Positions 23,416 to 30,733 of a stretch of 31,085 bases of DNA are shown in pieces. Source of the DNA: a bacterium (GTDB lineage: Bacteria; Babelota; Babeliae; Babelales; Vermiphilaceae); assembly GCA_021827875.1 (NCBI GenBank), contig JAKAUA010000036.1:1-31085 (forward strand), read 5' to 3'. Below the pieces are notes generated by a model. That model was not told where the DNA came from, ran no database searches, and was given only the letters and a program-made list of their open reading frames with translations. Positions within the stretch are counted from its first letter, which is position 1. Each line of letters opens with the position of its first letter. The position numbers and the translations under genes were made by a program.

Positions 23416-24087
23416 TCATAGTTTTGGTTTGAGATAGGCCCACTTTTTGACCCATGCATCATGCAAACTCTTTGCATCAGGATGATTTTTGTGCATATAA
23501 GTTCCCGTGCCTGTTTGTATCCATGGATTCGGGCGCAGATACAAATATGCATTGTAGATTTGCCCAGGCACCCATAGAAGAGCGGAGATGCCAAAAGAAA
23601 GGATAGATATGCTTGGGATAAAGCGCCATAATTTCTTTTGGCTAGATTGTTTATGGGTATCATGTGATGTGAAAGGAAAGTGCTTTGCGATGCATGCTGA
23701 TTCCTGTTTTATCCACTTATTATAAAAGCGAGGATCTTGTTGTTCTATGTACGTAAGGTCAGCATTTACTTTTTTTCGTTGTTCGACTTTTTTTGTGTTT
23801 TGGTTTTGGTCAGAGTTTTCATCAAGCGCTGCTTTTTCTTCGTCAGATAAGCACCATCCCTCGCATGGTCTTTGCCTTAGGTGATTACGTAGCTCTGTTA
23901 TACTTTTATTGGTACCCGGGTGATAGTCTTTTACCAGAGGTACGTTGGATCTTTTTTTTTCTGTATAGTAGATGGTTGTTTCTGAATTATTGGATACATC
24001 AGTTATAGTATTTGCATGTTCGCTTGTTGTTATAGCAAGTGGCGTGGCACATAAGATGAGTAAAAAAATGATTGATCTCATTTTCAT
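23416..24087 (-). CDS. Secreted or membrane protein of unknown function
   Basis: A 223-residue protein without a family I recognise. Residues 1-22 form a signal peptide (ending LAITTS). The middle part is polar and charged, with a CEGWCLSDEEKAALDE segment holding two cysteines and a Lys/Gln-rich stretch (DQNQNTKKVEQRKK). A hydrophobic segment near 155-175 (FIPSISILSFGISALLWVPG) is probably a membrane helix, leaving a basic, Trp/Tyr-rich tail of about 45 residues. The start at 24087 is set by GGGAG five bases upstream; an ATG at 24099 overlaps that site. It stands alone, 163 bases beyond the tgt start region. Confidence 0.72.
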   Translation of the reverse strand: MKMRSIIFLLILCATPLAITTSEHANTITDVSNNSETTIYYTEKKRSNVPLVKDYHPGTNKSITELRNHLRQRPCEGWCLSDEEKAALDENSDQNQNTKKVEQRKKVNADLTYIEQQDPRFYNKWIKQESACIAKHFPFTSHDTHKQSSQKKLWRFIPSISILSFGISALLWVPGQIYNAYLYLRPNPWIQTGTGTYMHKNHPDAKSLHDAWVKKWAYLKPKL

Positions 24088-24191
24088 AAAAACTCCCATT
24101 AAATTAAGTTAGCTATTAGAGCTACAAGTCAATAATATTTGTCTATGTAAAAATGTCAATTTGCAACATTTACAAAATCAATGACCATTGC

Positions 24192-24222
24192 TTGTTTTGG
24201 TGATAAGATATATCAATATAAC
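24192..24222 (+). promoter_or_regulatory. Possible promoter for the APC permease
   Basis: TTGTTT (24192-24197), a 19-base spacer and TATAAC (24217-24222). The -10 lies at the start of the tandem 15-bp repeat, and the second copy repeats TATAAC at 24232-24237. Confidence 0.3.
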
Positions 24223-24247
24223 ACGCATTTTTATAACACGCATTTTT
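24218..24247. repeat. Tandem 15-bp direct repeat before the APC permease
   Basis: ATAACACGCATTTTT occurs twice without a gap (24218-24232, 24233-24247), ending 16 bases before the start codon. It duplicates a TATAAC -10-like element. Confidence 0.92.
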
Positions 24248-24263
24248 TAGGATTTTCTTATCA

Positions 24264-25550
24264 ATGAGCACAGGCAAATTATCTTTAAAATCAGCTATTT
24301 TAATTAATATCAATATTATGATTGGAGCGGGTATTTTTATTAATACCGTTGAATTGGCTAAGCGTGCCGGCTTTTTAAGTTGTTTTACTTATGCTTTCGT
24401 GGGCTTGCTGATGCTACCGCTCATCATTTGTGTAGCATCTATGGTGCGCTTGTATCCAAGTGGTGGTTTTTATGTCTATGCAGCCAATGAGATTCATCCG
24501 TTTGCCGGCTTTGTAAGTGCATGGAGCTATTTTATAGGTAAGCTAGGCACAGCAATACTTTTGGTGCACACGGCATTATCTCTGTGTCAACAAGTTATTC
24601 CTATGTTGGCTGCGTGCAATATTTTTATTTTGGATATATGCATTGTGTCTCTATTTATGTTGCTTAATATGTTTAATATGCAAACGGGGCGTGCTATTCA
24701 GGGTTGGCTTACGGTTATTAAAATTGTTCCTATTGTTTTTGTGATTTTGGCGGGGCTCTATTGCATGAATCCGGGCAATTTAGTAGTGCCGACAACATGG
24801 ATTACCGGATTCTGGTCATCAATTCCATTGGTTATTTATGCATTTTTGGGCTTTGAAGCAACAGCATCGCTCAGCTCTCGCATAGAAAATGCACAGATTA
24901 ATGGGCCGCGCGCTATTTTTATCTCTTATGCGAGCGTTATTGGTTTGTATGTGTTGTACCAATTCTTATTTGTTGCTGCTACTGGGCCGGCATTAATGGT
25001 GCAATCAAGCTATCTTGGGGCATTCCCAATATTATTGCATTCATTATTTGCTAATTCGGCTGTATCGTTCACCTTTTTGCATGGATTGCTCAATCTGTTT
25101 ATCGCTGCATCTGCTCTGGGCGGTAGTTATGGTATTTTATACAGCAATAGCTGGAATTTATATACATTGGCAGAGCACAAGCACGTTATCGCATCGCGCG
25201 TATTTTCACGTTTAAATGTGCACCACATCCCATTCGCAGCCGTGTTGGCAGAAGGTGCGATTATGCTCTTTTATTTATACATAAGTGCCGGCAAACAGCT
25301 GCCATTGCAATTAACCAGCGTTATTGGATCTATTGTGGCCTACACATTGACGGTAGTGGCATTATTGTGCGCACGTTATACCAAAAAAACAACCGTGCCA
25401 TTTTGGCTTATTATCTTTGCCTTATGCAATTGTTTATTGTTACTTTTCAGCTGTGTGCGTAATTTTTCAGTTACTGCGCTACTACCGATGCTTGGTTTCT
25501 TGAGTTTGTTTTTTGCAGGCGCGATCGCCTATTTTCTTAATAAAAAATAA
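24264..25550 (+). CDS. APC-superfamily amino acid permease
   Basis: A 428-residue inner-membrane transporter with about 12 hydrophobic segments. The first helix has the family's broken-helix motif in IMIGAGIFINT, and the cytoplasmic loop motif GFEATASLSSRIENAQINGP, with RAI following, matches the APC signature (F-G-F-E-x-x-x-x-x-x-E-x-x-N-P-x-x-x-x-P-x-A-I). Such proteins import or exchange amino acids; the substrate cannot be inferred. It would suit an organism relying on host amino acids. AGGA lies about ten bases before the ATG. The 3' end overlaps the convergent mraY gene by 14 bases, with no terminator seen between them. Confidence 0.88.
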   Translation: MSTGKLSLKSAILININIMIGAGIFINTVELAKRAGFLSCFTYAFVGLLMLPLIICVASMVRLYPSGGFYVYAANEIHPFAGFVSAWSYFIGKLGTAILLVHTALSLCQQVIPMLAACNIFILDICIVSLFMLLNMFNMQTGRAIQGWLTVIKIVPIVFVILAGLYCMNPGNLVVPTTWITGFWSSIPLVIYAFLGFEATASLSSRIENAQINGPRAIFISYASVIGLYVLYQFLFVAATGPALMVQSSYLGAFPILLHSLFANSAVSFTFLHGLLNLFIAASALGGSYGILYSNSWNLYTLAEHKHVIASRVFSRLNVHHIPFAAVLAEGAIMLFYLYISAGKQLPLQLTSVIGSIVAYTLTVVALLCARYTKKTTVPFWLIIFALCNCLLLLFSCVRNFSVTALLPMLGFLSLFFAGAIAYFLNKK

Positions 25551-26547
25551 TAAAAGCAGCCAAGGCTGATAATAAGAATGAGCAAATTCCGAATATCAAA
25601 GTCACTTTAGTCTCAGGCCAACCGGAGAGTTCAAAATGATGATGAATAGGCGCTATCTTGAAAATACGCTTCCCGTATCTCTTGTACCAGAAAACCTGCA
25701 ACATTACCGAGACTGTTTCAAGCACTAATACGCCGCCGGCAATAGGAATCAGTAGCTCTTGCTTGGTCATAAGAGCCAATGTCGCATAAAATGAGCCCAG
25801 CGCCAATGAGCCGACATCGCCCATAAATACTTTTGCCGGGTATTTGTTATACCATAAGAATCCAAGCAATGCCCCGATGAGAGCAAGTGTAACGAGTGCG
25901 ATGGGGCTATTTTCTATTGCTGTTAACATATGGTGTTCGCGTACGCAAAAATATGTTGCGCTGCAGAGAGCAAGCGGCCCAAAAAGCATCAGATTAGGTA
26001 ATAGCGCTGTTGCAGCAAGTCCATCAAGCCCATCAGTTAAATTTACTGCATTGCATACTGCTACGATAACAAACGTTGCCCACGGGATATATAATGGTCC
26101 AAGCGGAATGGCCCAGTGGAATAATGGGATGTTTAAAGTAGTTGGGATATGGAGCCAAAAAACAAGGGAGAGCGCGACAATAAGGGCGGCGCCCCATTGT
26201 AGAATAAATTTTGCCCGGGCAGAAATACCCTTTAAAAAGACGAGTTTGTTCCAATCATCTATGAAGCCAATTAAGCCAAAAATCAACAGAGAAGAAAGAA
26301 GGGTAAGTGCGGCGGGGTTGTACAAGACCGGCCACGTCATAAAGGCGCCAAGCAAGGTTGCCACTATGATAAAAATACCGCCCATAGTGGGAGTAAGGTT
26401 TTTTTCTTGATGTTGCTGGGGGGTATATTCGCGAACCCTACCCCTAAAAAGAGCGGGAATATAGGTAATAAATAAAAAACCCAAAATGAGGGAGCCCAGG
26501 ATAGAAACAAAAAAAGGTAATAAAAAGGTAAAAAGGGTCGCAAACAT
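25537..26547 (-). CDS. mraY: Phospho-N-acetylmuramoyl-pentapeptide transferase
   Basis: Membrane enzyme that joins UDP-MurNAc-pentapeptide to undecaprenyl phosphate, making lipid I. The 336-residue protein has TPTMGGI (52-58), the Asp pair IDDWNK (D97, D98), NAVNLTDGLDGL (166-177), FMGDVGSLALGS (241-252) and the MraY-specific IHHHFELSGWPE (301-312), so all catalytic elements are present. About ten membrane helices. It is slightly shorter than the E. coli enzyme. The start at 26547 is set by AGAAGGAA four bases upstream; a longer frame from 26607 is not supported. It is apart from the ftsQAZ cluster, so the wall-division genes are scattered. Confidence 0.95.
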   Translation of the reverse strand: MFATLFTFLLPFFVSILGSLILGFLFITYIPALFRGRVREYTPQQHQEKNLTPTMGGIFIIVATLLGAFMTWPVLYNPAALTLLSSLLIFGLIGFIDDWNKLVFLKGISARAKFILQWGAALIVALSLVFWLHIPTTLNIPLFHWAIPLGPLYIPWATFVIVAVCNAVNLTDGLDGLAATALLPNLMLFGPLALCSATYFCVREHHMLTAIENSPIALVTLALIGALLGFLWYNKYPAKVFMGDVGSLALGSFYATLALMTKQELLIPIAGGVLVLETVSVMLQVFWYKRYGKRIFKIAPIHHHFELSGWPETKVTLIFGICSFLLSALAAFIIFY

Positions 26548-26643
26548 GAGATTCCTTCTGTTATTCTTAATAATGTCGAGAGTTGAAGTATGGGTAGAAT
26601 AACCCAAAGAAGGATTAAATCAATCCGCCCATAGGGGGTACTT

Positions 26644-26671
26644 TTGACATTAAATGCTAATGCTTTACACT
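26644..26671 (+). promoter_or_regulatory. Promoter of the secreted paralog pair
   Basis: A consensus -35 TTGACA (26644-26649), a 16-base spacer and TACACT (26666-26671). Transcription from here would give a leader of about 135 nt before the first start codon at 26813. Confidence 0.55.
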
Positions 26672-26683
26672 GGTAATTGTCTA

Positions 26684-26777
26684 GGTGGATATTTCATAAG
26701 GAAACCACCGATTTTAAATGGGTTGTTGTTTTTACTAAAGATATACGTTGAGAAAATTCTCATCAATGATCAACCCA
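26684..26777 (+). promoter_or_regulatory. Structured 5' leader of the secreted paralog pair
   Basis: Stem 1: GGTGG plus TTTC (26684-26688, 26692-26695) with GAAA plus CCACC (26701-26709), loop ATAAG and an ATA bulge. Stem 2: TGGGTTG (26719-26725) with CAACCCA (26771-26777), enclosing a GAGAA/TTCTC mini-hairpin. Alternative pairing of GTTGA with TCAAC (26769-26773) competes with stem 2. I do not recognise a known riboswitch class. Confidence 0.4.
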
Positions 26778-26812
26778 CAATTAAATATGAAATTAAACAT
26801 AGGAGCATAACT

Positions 26813-27337
26813 ATGGAATTTAAAAAGAAAATTACGTTATCATTGTCACTTTTATTGTGTACCGGTAGCATTACCTTTGTTAATGCAACACCTAACTGCG
26901 CAGAAGTGACAGAAAAAAATGATGTACAGTTTCTTGAAACACTTTCATCTGAAATAAAAAAAATTATTGATGATAATACTAAAGTCGTCGATAGGTTAAA
27001 AGATGAAAAAGATACGACTCCTTTATCTGTACACGTTGCATTTATGGATGAGCAATTAGATATCTTGAATAAGATTATTGCTTCATTAAAAGAGAGATTG
27101 GCTCAGCATAAAGATCCATTTTCAATGCAATATAGGGCATTAAAGTTGAATGATTATCTTCCTATTTTATATATGAAAATTCAGAAAGTTTCTGAATCTA
27201 TGAAAAAACTTATGAAAACACAAACCGATGTTAAGGTATTGCCGAAATTATTCGTGCAATTAGTACTGAATGATTTATTGCGTTTTCTAAAGAGTGTTGA
27301 GGGATTTCTCATCAAAGATCAAACTGCCAACATATGA
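26813..27337 (+). CDS. Secreted helical protein, paralog A (shortened)
   Basis: A 174-residue protein of unknown function. Signal peptide 1-26 (MEFKKKITLSLSLLLCTGSI..., ending FVNA) is followed by TPNC, one cysteine near the mature N-terminus, and a helical, Lys/Leu/Asp-rich body. It aligns with paralog B along its length but lacks about 28 residues near position 140 and stops earlier (KDQTANI against KDQQAKIATML...), so it may be decaying. The start at 26813 is fixed by AGGAGC upstream and by the identical start of paralog B; the longer frame from 26654 covers the leader. The pair is likely one transcript. Confidence 0.78.
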   Translation: MEFKKKITLSLSLLLCTGSITFVNATPNCAEVTEKNDVQFLETLSSEIKKIIDDNTKVVDRLKDEKDTTPLSVHVAFMDEQLDILNKIIASLKERLAQHKDPFSMQYRALKLNDYLPILYMKIQKVSESMKKLMKTQTDVKVLPKLFVQLVLNDLLRFLKSVEGFLIKDQTANI

Positions 27338-27358
27338 AATAAACATAGGAGTATAACT

Positions 27359-28027
27359 ATGGAATTTAAAAAGAAAATTACTTTATCATTATCACTTTTA
27401 TTGTGTGCCGGTAGCATTACCTTTGTTAATGCAACACCTAACTGCGCAGAAGTGACCGCTGAACAATCTGATATTCAGTATCTTGAAATACTTTCATCTG
27501 AAATAAAAAAATTTATTGATGATGTTACTATGATTATCAATAGGTTGAAAGATGAAAAAGATACTACGCCATTTTCTCAGCTTGTTACTTCTATGAATAT
27601 GCAATTAGAGACATTGCATAAAATGTTTGTTACTCCATTAAAAGAGAGATTGGCTCAGCATAAGGATCAGTCTTCAACGCAATATAAGGCATTAAAAGCG
27701 GCTGATAATCTACTTGCTATTTTATATACGCAATTCCAAAAAGTTTCTAAAGTTATGAAAGACCCGGCAAATAAACAAACCGGTGTTAAGATGGCGACAG
27801 CCCTTAAAAATCAATTAGATGCATTCTTTGGTCAGTATGCAACACTGGATAAGGAAATGGCTGAATTGCATAGATGTTTAGCGATATTGCAATTAGATAA
27901 TTTAGTAAAAGAGATCGCTGTAGTGCGTGCAATGTTCCAAGAAGCTAAAGAGGGTAACGCCAAGCCGTTGCCAAAGGATCAGCAGGCAAAAATTGCTACT
28001 ATGCTGCAAAAGAAATTAAAGAAATAA
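27359..28027 (+). CDS. Secreted helical protein, paralog B
   Basis: A 222-residue relative of the preceding gene. The signal peptide and first mature residues (TPNCAEVT) are the same as in paralog A, apart from A for T at position 17. The mature part keeps shared blocks such as LSSEIKK, RLKDEKDTTP and LKERLAQHKD, but differs elsewhere. It has a full-length C-terminal half (FGQYATLDKEMAELHRCLAI, ending MLQKKLKK) with coiled-coil character. AGGAG stands before the ATG, in a copy of the same ribosome site used by paralog A. An intrinsic terminator follows 11 bases after the stop. No known domain is recognised. Confidence 0.82.
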   Translation: MEFKKKITLSLSLLLCAGSITFVNATPNCAEVTAEQSDIQYLEILSSEIKKFIDDVTMIINRLKDEKDTTPFSQLVTSMNMQLETLHKMFVTPLKERLAQHKDQSSTQYKALKAADNLLAILYTQFQKVSKVMKDPANKQTGVKMATALKNQLDAFFGQYATLDKEMAELHRCLAILQLDNLVKEIAVVRAMFQEAKEGNAKPLPKDQQAKIATMLQKKLKK

Positions 28028-28038
28028 AAAAAAGAATG

Positions 28039-28067
28039 AAGGGGAGGCAAACAAGCCTCCCTTTTTT
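28039..28067 (+). terminator. Intrinsic terminator after the secreted paralog pair
   Basis: GGGAGGC (28042-28048) pairs with GCCTCCC (28055-28061) around AAACAA, flanked by AA and followed by TTTTTT. It separates the pair from mnmG, which begins 19 bases later. Confidence 0.93.
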
Positions 28068-28085
28068 AATACATACAAAGAATAT

Positions 28086-29894
28086 ATGGATACAACACGT
28101 GATTTTGATGTAATTGTAGTCGGTGGTGGTCATGCGGGTCTTGAAGCTGCACACGCGGCAGCGCGCATGGGATCAAAAACGCTTCTGATTACACTGAATG
28201 TAGATAAAGTTGGCCTAATGCCGTGCAACCCTTCTGTGGGTGGTGTGGGTAAAGGACATATAGTCTATGAAATAAGTGCCATGGGCGGCCTTATGCCCAA
28301 ACTTTGCACGCAAACCTATCTGCAAGCCCGTATGCTTAATACAAAAAAGGGGCTGGCTGTACAAGGTTTACGCTTACAAATTGATAAATACGCTTATAAT
28401 ACACTCGCTAAACAAGTATTAGATAAGACAGAAAATCTTACGCTGCTTAATGGTACTGTTGATGAGGTTATCCTTGATGAAAATCACAACGTACGCGGCA
28501 TACTAGCCAGCGATAACACTACGTATCTTGCGCCAACAGTAATTTTAACCACCGGTACTTTTTTAAATGGTCTCGTGCACATTGGTAAAACCAACTTTAG
28601 TGCCGGGCGCCAGGATGAAGAAGCTGATCGATCATTGTCTGCATTTTTGCGTAAAGCAGGGCTGCGCTTGGGGCGTTTAAAAACCGGTACTCCGCCACGC
28701 TTGCTCAAAGAAAGCATCGATTTCTCAAAGTTGGAATACCAAGAGCCGGATAATCTTGATTATTTGTTCGAATTTAAATCGCACAAAGCAGTGAGCAGCC
28801 ATGCCTGCTACATTGCGCATACCAATGCAAAGACACACGAAATTATCAGATCAAATCTGCATCTTTCTGCTATGTATTCGGGCAACATCAAGGGCATAGG
28901 CCCGCGCTATTGTCCCTCAATAGAAGATAAGATTGCACGCTTCCCCGATAAAACATCACACCATGTGTTTGTAGAGCCTGAAGGCGCAAATATTAATGAA
29001 ATTTATCCAAGTGGGCTTTCTACCTCGTTGCCACTTGAAGTGCAAAAAGCATACATCAATAGCATTGTCGGCTTTGAGAATGCGGTGATTGTGCGTCCCG
29101 GATATGCGGTGGAATATGATTTTGTGCTGCCTGATCAGTTGTATCATACGCTAGAAGTAAAAACAGTGTCAGGATTATTCCTCGCAGGACAAATTAACGG
29201 TACTACCGGTTATGAAGAAGCTGCCGGACAAGGTATTGTTGCCGGTATTAACGCAAGCTTAAAAGTGCAATGCAAAGAGCCATTTATTTTAGATCGCAGC
29301 GAAAGCTACATCGGTGTGATGATAGATGACTTGGTAAGCATGAGTGTGGATGAACCCTATCGCATGTTTACTTCACGCGCAGAACGACGTTTAACCCTGC
29401 GTCAAGACAACGTGTTCTTACGATTGACTGATCGTGCCTATAATATGGGATTGGTTGATTCTGAGATGTATCAAGCATTCAAACAAGAAAAAGAATTAGT
29501 TAATCAAACATTGCATGATTTACGTGCCGGCCATACTAATGCACAGTTGTTGAAGTTGTTTGGCGAGACCAGCTGTGATATACAAGCACTCAAAGCACAT
29601 ACGCCGCCCGCACTTTCAGAGCGTGCATTGAACAATGTATATGCAGAAATTAGATATGAGCCGTATTTGAAGCGCGAAGAAAAAGAAAGTGAGCGAGCAC
29701 ATTATTATAAATCATTAGAAGTGCCTACTCATTTTGATTTTAAAGGGTTACCGGGGTTGTCTAAAGAGCTCCAAGAAAAATTAATTAAATATAAACCGGC
29801 ATCAATTGCGCAGGCGTCTCTAATTCCGGGTATGACACCGGCAGCATTATCATTGCTTATTTTTACTATTAGAGGTGCAACACGACTAGTTTAA
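28086..29894 (+). CDS. mnmG: tRNA uridine-5-carboxymethylaminomethyl modification enzyme MnmG (GidA)
   Basis: FAD-dependent enzyme that, with MnmE, adds the carboxymethylaminomethyl group to U34 of several tRNAs. The 602-residue protein has the FAD-binding GGGHAG (13-18), the characteristic GLMPCNPSVGGVGKGH with the conserved cysteine, KTGTPPRL, the second cysteine segment GPRYCPSIEDKI, YAVEYDFVLP, AGQINGTTGYEEAAGQG and the C-terminal helical domain with FTSRAERRLTLRQDN. Slightly shorter than E. coli MnmG but complete. No clear Shine-Dalgarno precedes the ATG, which lies 19 bases after a terminator, so a promoter within or read-through of that element must supply its transcript. mnmE is not in the window. 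Confidence 0.96.
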   Translation: MDTTRDFDVIVVGGGHAGLEAAHAAARMGSKTLLITLNVDKVGLMPCNPSVGGVGKGHIVYEISAMGGLMPKLCTQTYLQARMLNTKKGLAVQGLRLQIDKYAYNTLAKQVLDKTENLTLLNGTVDEVILDENHNVRGILASDNTTYLAPTVILTTGTFLNGLVHIGKTNFSAGRQDEEADRSLSAFLRKAGLRLGRLKTGTPPRLLKESIDFSKLEYQEPDNLDYLFEFKSHKAVSSHACYIAHTNAKTHEIIRSNLHLSAMYSGNIKGIGPRYCPSIEDKIARFPDKTSHHVFVEPEGANINEIYPSGLSTSLPLEVQKAYINSIVGFENAVIVRPGYAVEYDFVLPDQLYHTLEVKTVSGLFLAGQINGTTGYEEAAGQGIVAGINASLKVQCKEPFILDRSESYIGVMIDDLVSMSVDEPYRMFTSRAERRLTLRQDNVFLRLTDRAYNMGLVDSEMYQAFKQEKELVNQTLHDLRAGHTNAQLLKLFGETSCDIQALKAHTPPALSERALNNVYAEIRYEPYLKREEKESERAHYYKSLEVPTHFDFKGLPGLSKELQEKLIKYKPASIAQASLIPGMTPAALSLLIFTIRGATRLV

Positions 29895-29946
29895 CCTAAA
29901 AAAAAGAGTGTTGTGCTATGGGGCATTTGTATCAAAATTATTGTAG

Positions 29947-29975
29947 TTGTATTTATATGTTTCAAAAAATATAAA
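29947..29975 (+). promoter_or_regulatory. Possible promoter for the 157-residue secreted protein
   Basis: TTGTAT (29947-29952), a 17-base spacer and TATAAA (29970-29975) give good hexamers and spacing. The leader would be only about ten bases, with GAGGA at its very start, so the exact start site is uncertain. Confidence 0.4.
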
Positions 29976-29992
29976 ATAAAAATGAGGATTAT

Positions 29993-30466
29993 ATGAATAA
30001 GAAATTTTTTTTATTAGCTGCTCTATTAGCACAGCCAGTATTATTTGCAGACGAGCCCACTGATACAGTACTAAAATTATTAAAGCAGAGTGGTAGCCTC
30101 TGGTGCGGTAGAAAAGTAAATGATATGATTGGCCGATCCTGGGAAGAAGAAAAAGCTCGAACAATTCATACTATTTATAGCAAATCTAATGTAAAGGCAG
30201 AATTCACGACGCAAACCATGAAAAATGGTATGGCGTACGTGGATAGTCAAATAACACGTACTTATGACAAGCATAATGTTGAAAAAAATGAAGGGAATGA
30301 AGCTGAAGTGTATAGCTATGAAACAGATGACAATGACACAAAATGTAGATATACGATAACAAAAAAGTATAATGCTAAAGATAAAGTTTTGACAACAGAA
30401 ATTGAATGCAATTGTACTACTGAAATGGCTCGCGTAAAACTATTAAATTCATTATTATACGCTTGA
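29993..30466 (+). CDS. Small secreted protein of unknown function
   Basis: A 157-residue protein. Signal peptide 1-19 (ending PVLFA) is followed by a mature domain with alternating polar and hydrophobic residues typical of beta strands (AEFTTQTMKNGMAYVDSQITRTY, split by loops) and four cysteines: one early (SLWCGRK), one mid (TKCRYTIT) and a C-x-C pair (IECNCTT). Disulfides are likely if it reaches the periplasm. A Lys/Leu helix ends it. GAGGA precedes the ATG. I cannot name a family. It follows mnmG after 98 bases and is closed by a gap with a long inverted repeat. Confidence 0.75.
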   Translation: MNKKFFLLAALLAQPVLFADEPTDTVLKLLKQSGSLWCGRKVNDMIGRSWEEEKARTIHTIYSKSNVKAEFTTQTMKNGMAYVDSQITRTYDKHNVEKNEGNEAEVYSYETDDNDTKCRYTITKKYNAKDKVLTTEIECNCTTEMARVKLLNSLLYA

Positions 30467-30515
30467 TCAAAACTCACCCAATTGTAACACGAATTTTGAT
30501 ATAAGAAATTTCAAA

Positions 30516-30568
30516 AACAATGCATCAGTTTTTTTAAAAAGGTTAACTTAAAAAACTGATGCATTGTT
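30516..30568. repeat. Long inverted repeat downstream of the 157-residue secreted protein
   Basis: AACAATGCATCAG plus seven T and AA (30516-30537) pairs with TT plus six A and CTGATGCATTGTT (30548-30568), a stem of about 21 bp with one bulged T and a 10-nt loop. No T-run directly follows on the plus strand. It could act as a terminator using its U-rich stem, or be a dispersed repeat. Confidence 0.7.
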
Positions 30569-30676
30569 CGGGGTATGATCGTTTTTTTAGTTGGGGATTT
30601 TGGGATATTCATTGTCCAAATATGGATAAAACAACAAATGGGCAAGGCTAATTACCTTAATTTTTAGCGATAAATC

Positions 30677-30685
30677 TGGTATACT
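30677..30685 (+). promoter_or_regulatory. Extended -10 promoter for the last gene
   Basis: TGG-TATACT is a TGn-extended -10 element with TTAATT 17 bases upstream as a weak -35. It lies 48 bases before the ATG at 30734. Confidence 0.5.
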
Positions 30686-30733
30686 AGTAATGAGTTAGAA
30701 ATACAGAATTTAAAATAACTCAAGAGGATATAG

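Noticed and set aside
23416..24087. J-domain because of an HPD tripeptide near the C-terminus (KNHPDAKS)
   Set aside because: The residues before it form a membrane helix and a Trp/Pro-rich stretch, not J-domain helices I and II, so the HPD is likely chance.
25844..26410. Plus-strand open frame of 188 codons within mraY
   Set aside because: Antisense shadow of a clearly conserved membrane protein; no ribosome site and no recognisable pattern.
26654..26812. Longer N-terminus for paralog A
   Set aside because: The extension would cover the structured leader, while AGGAGC and the signal peptide support ATG 26813, identical to paralog B.
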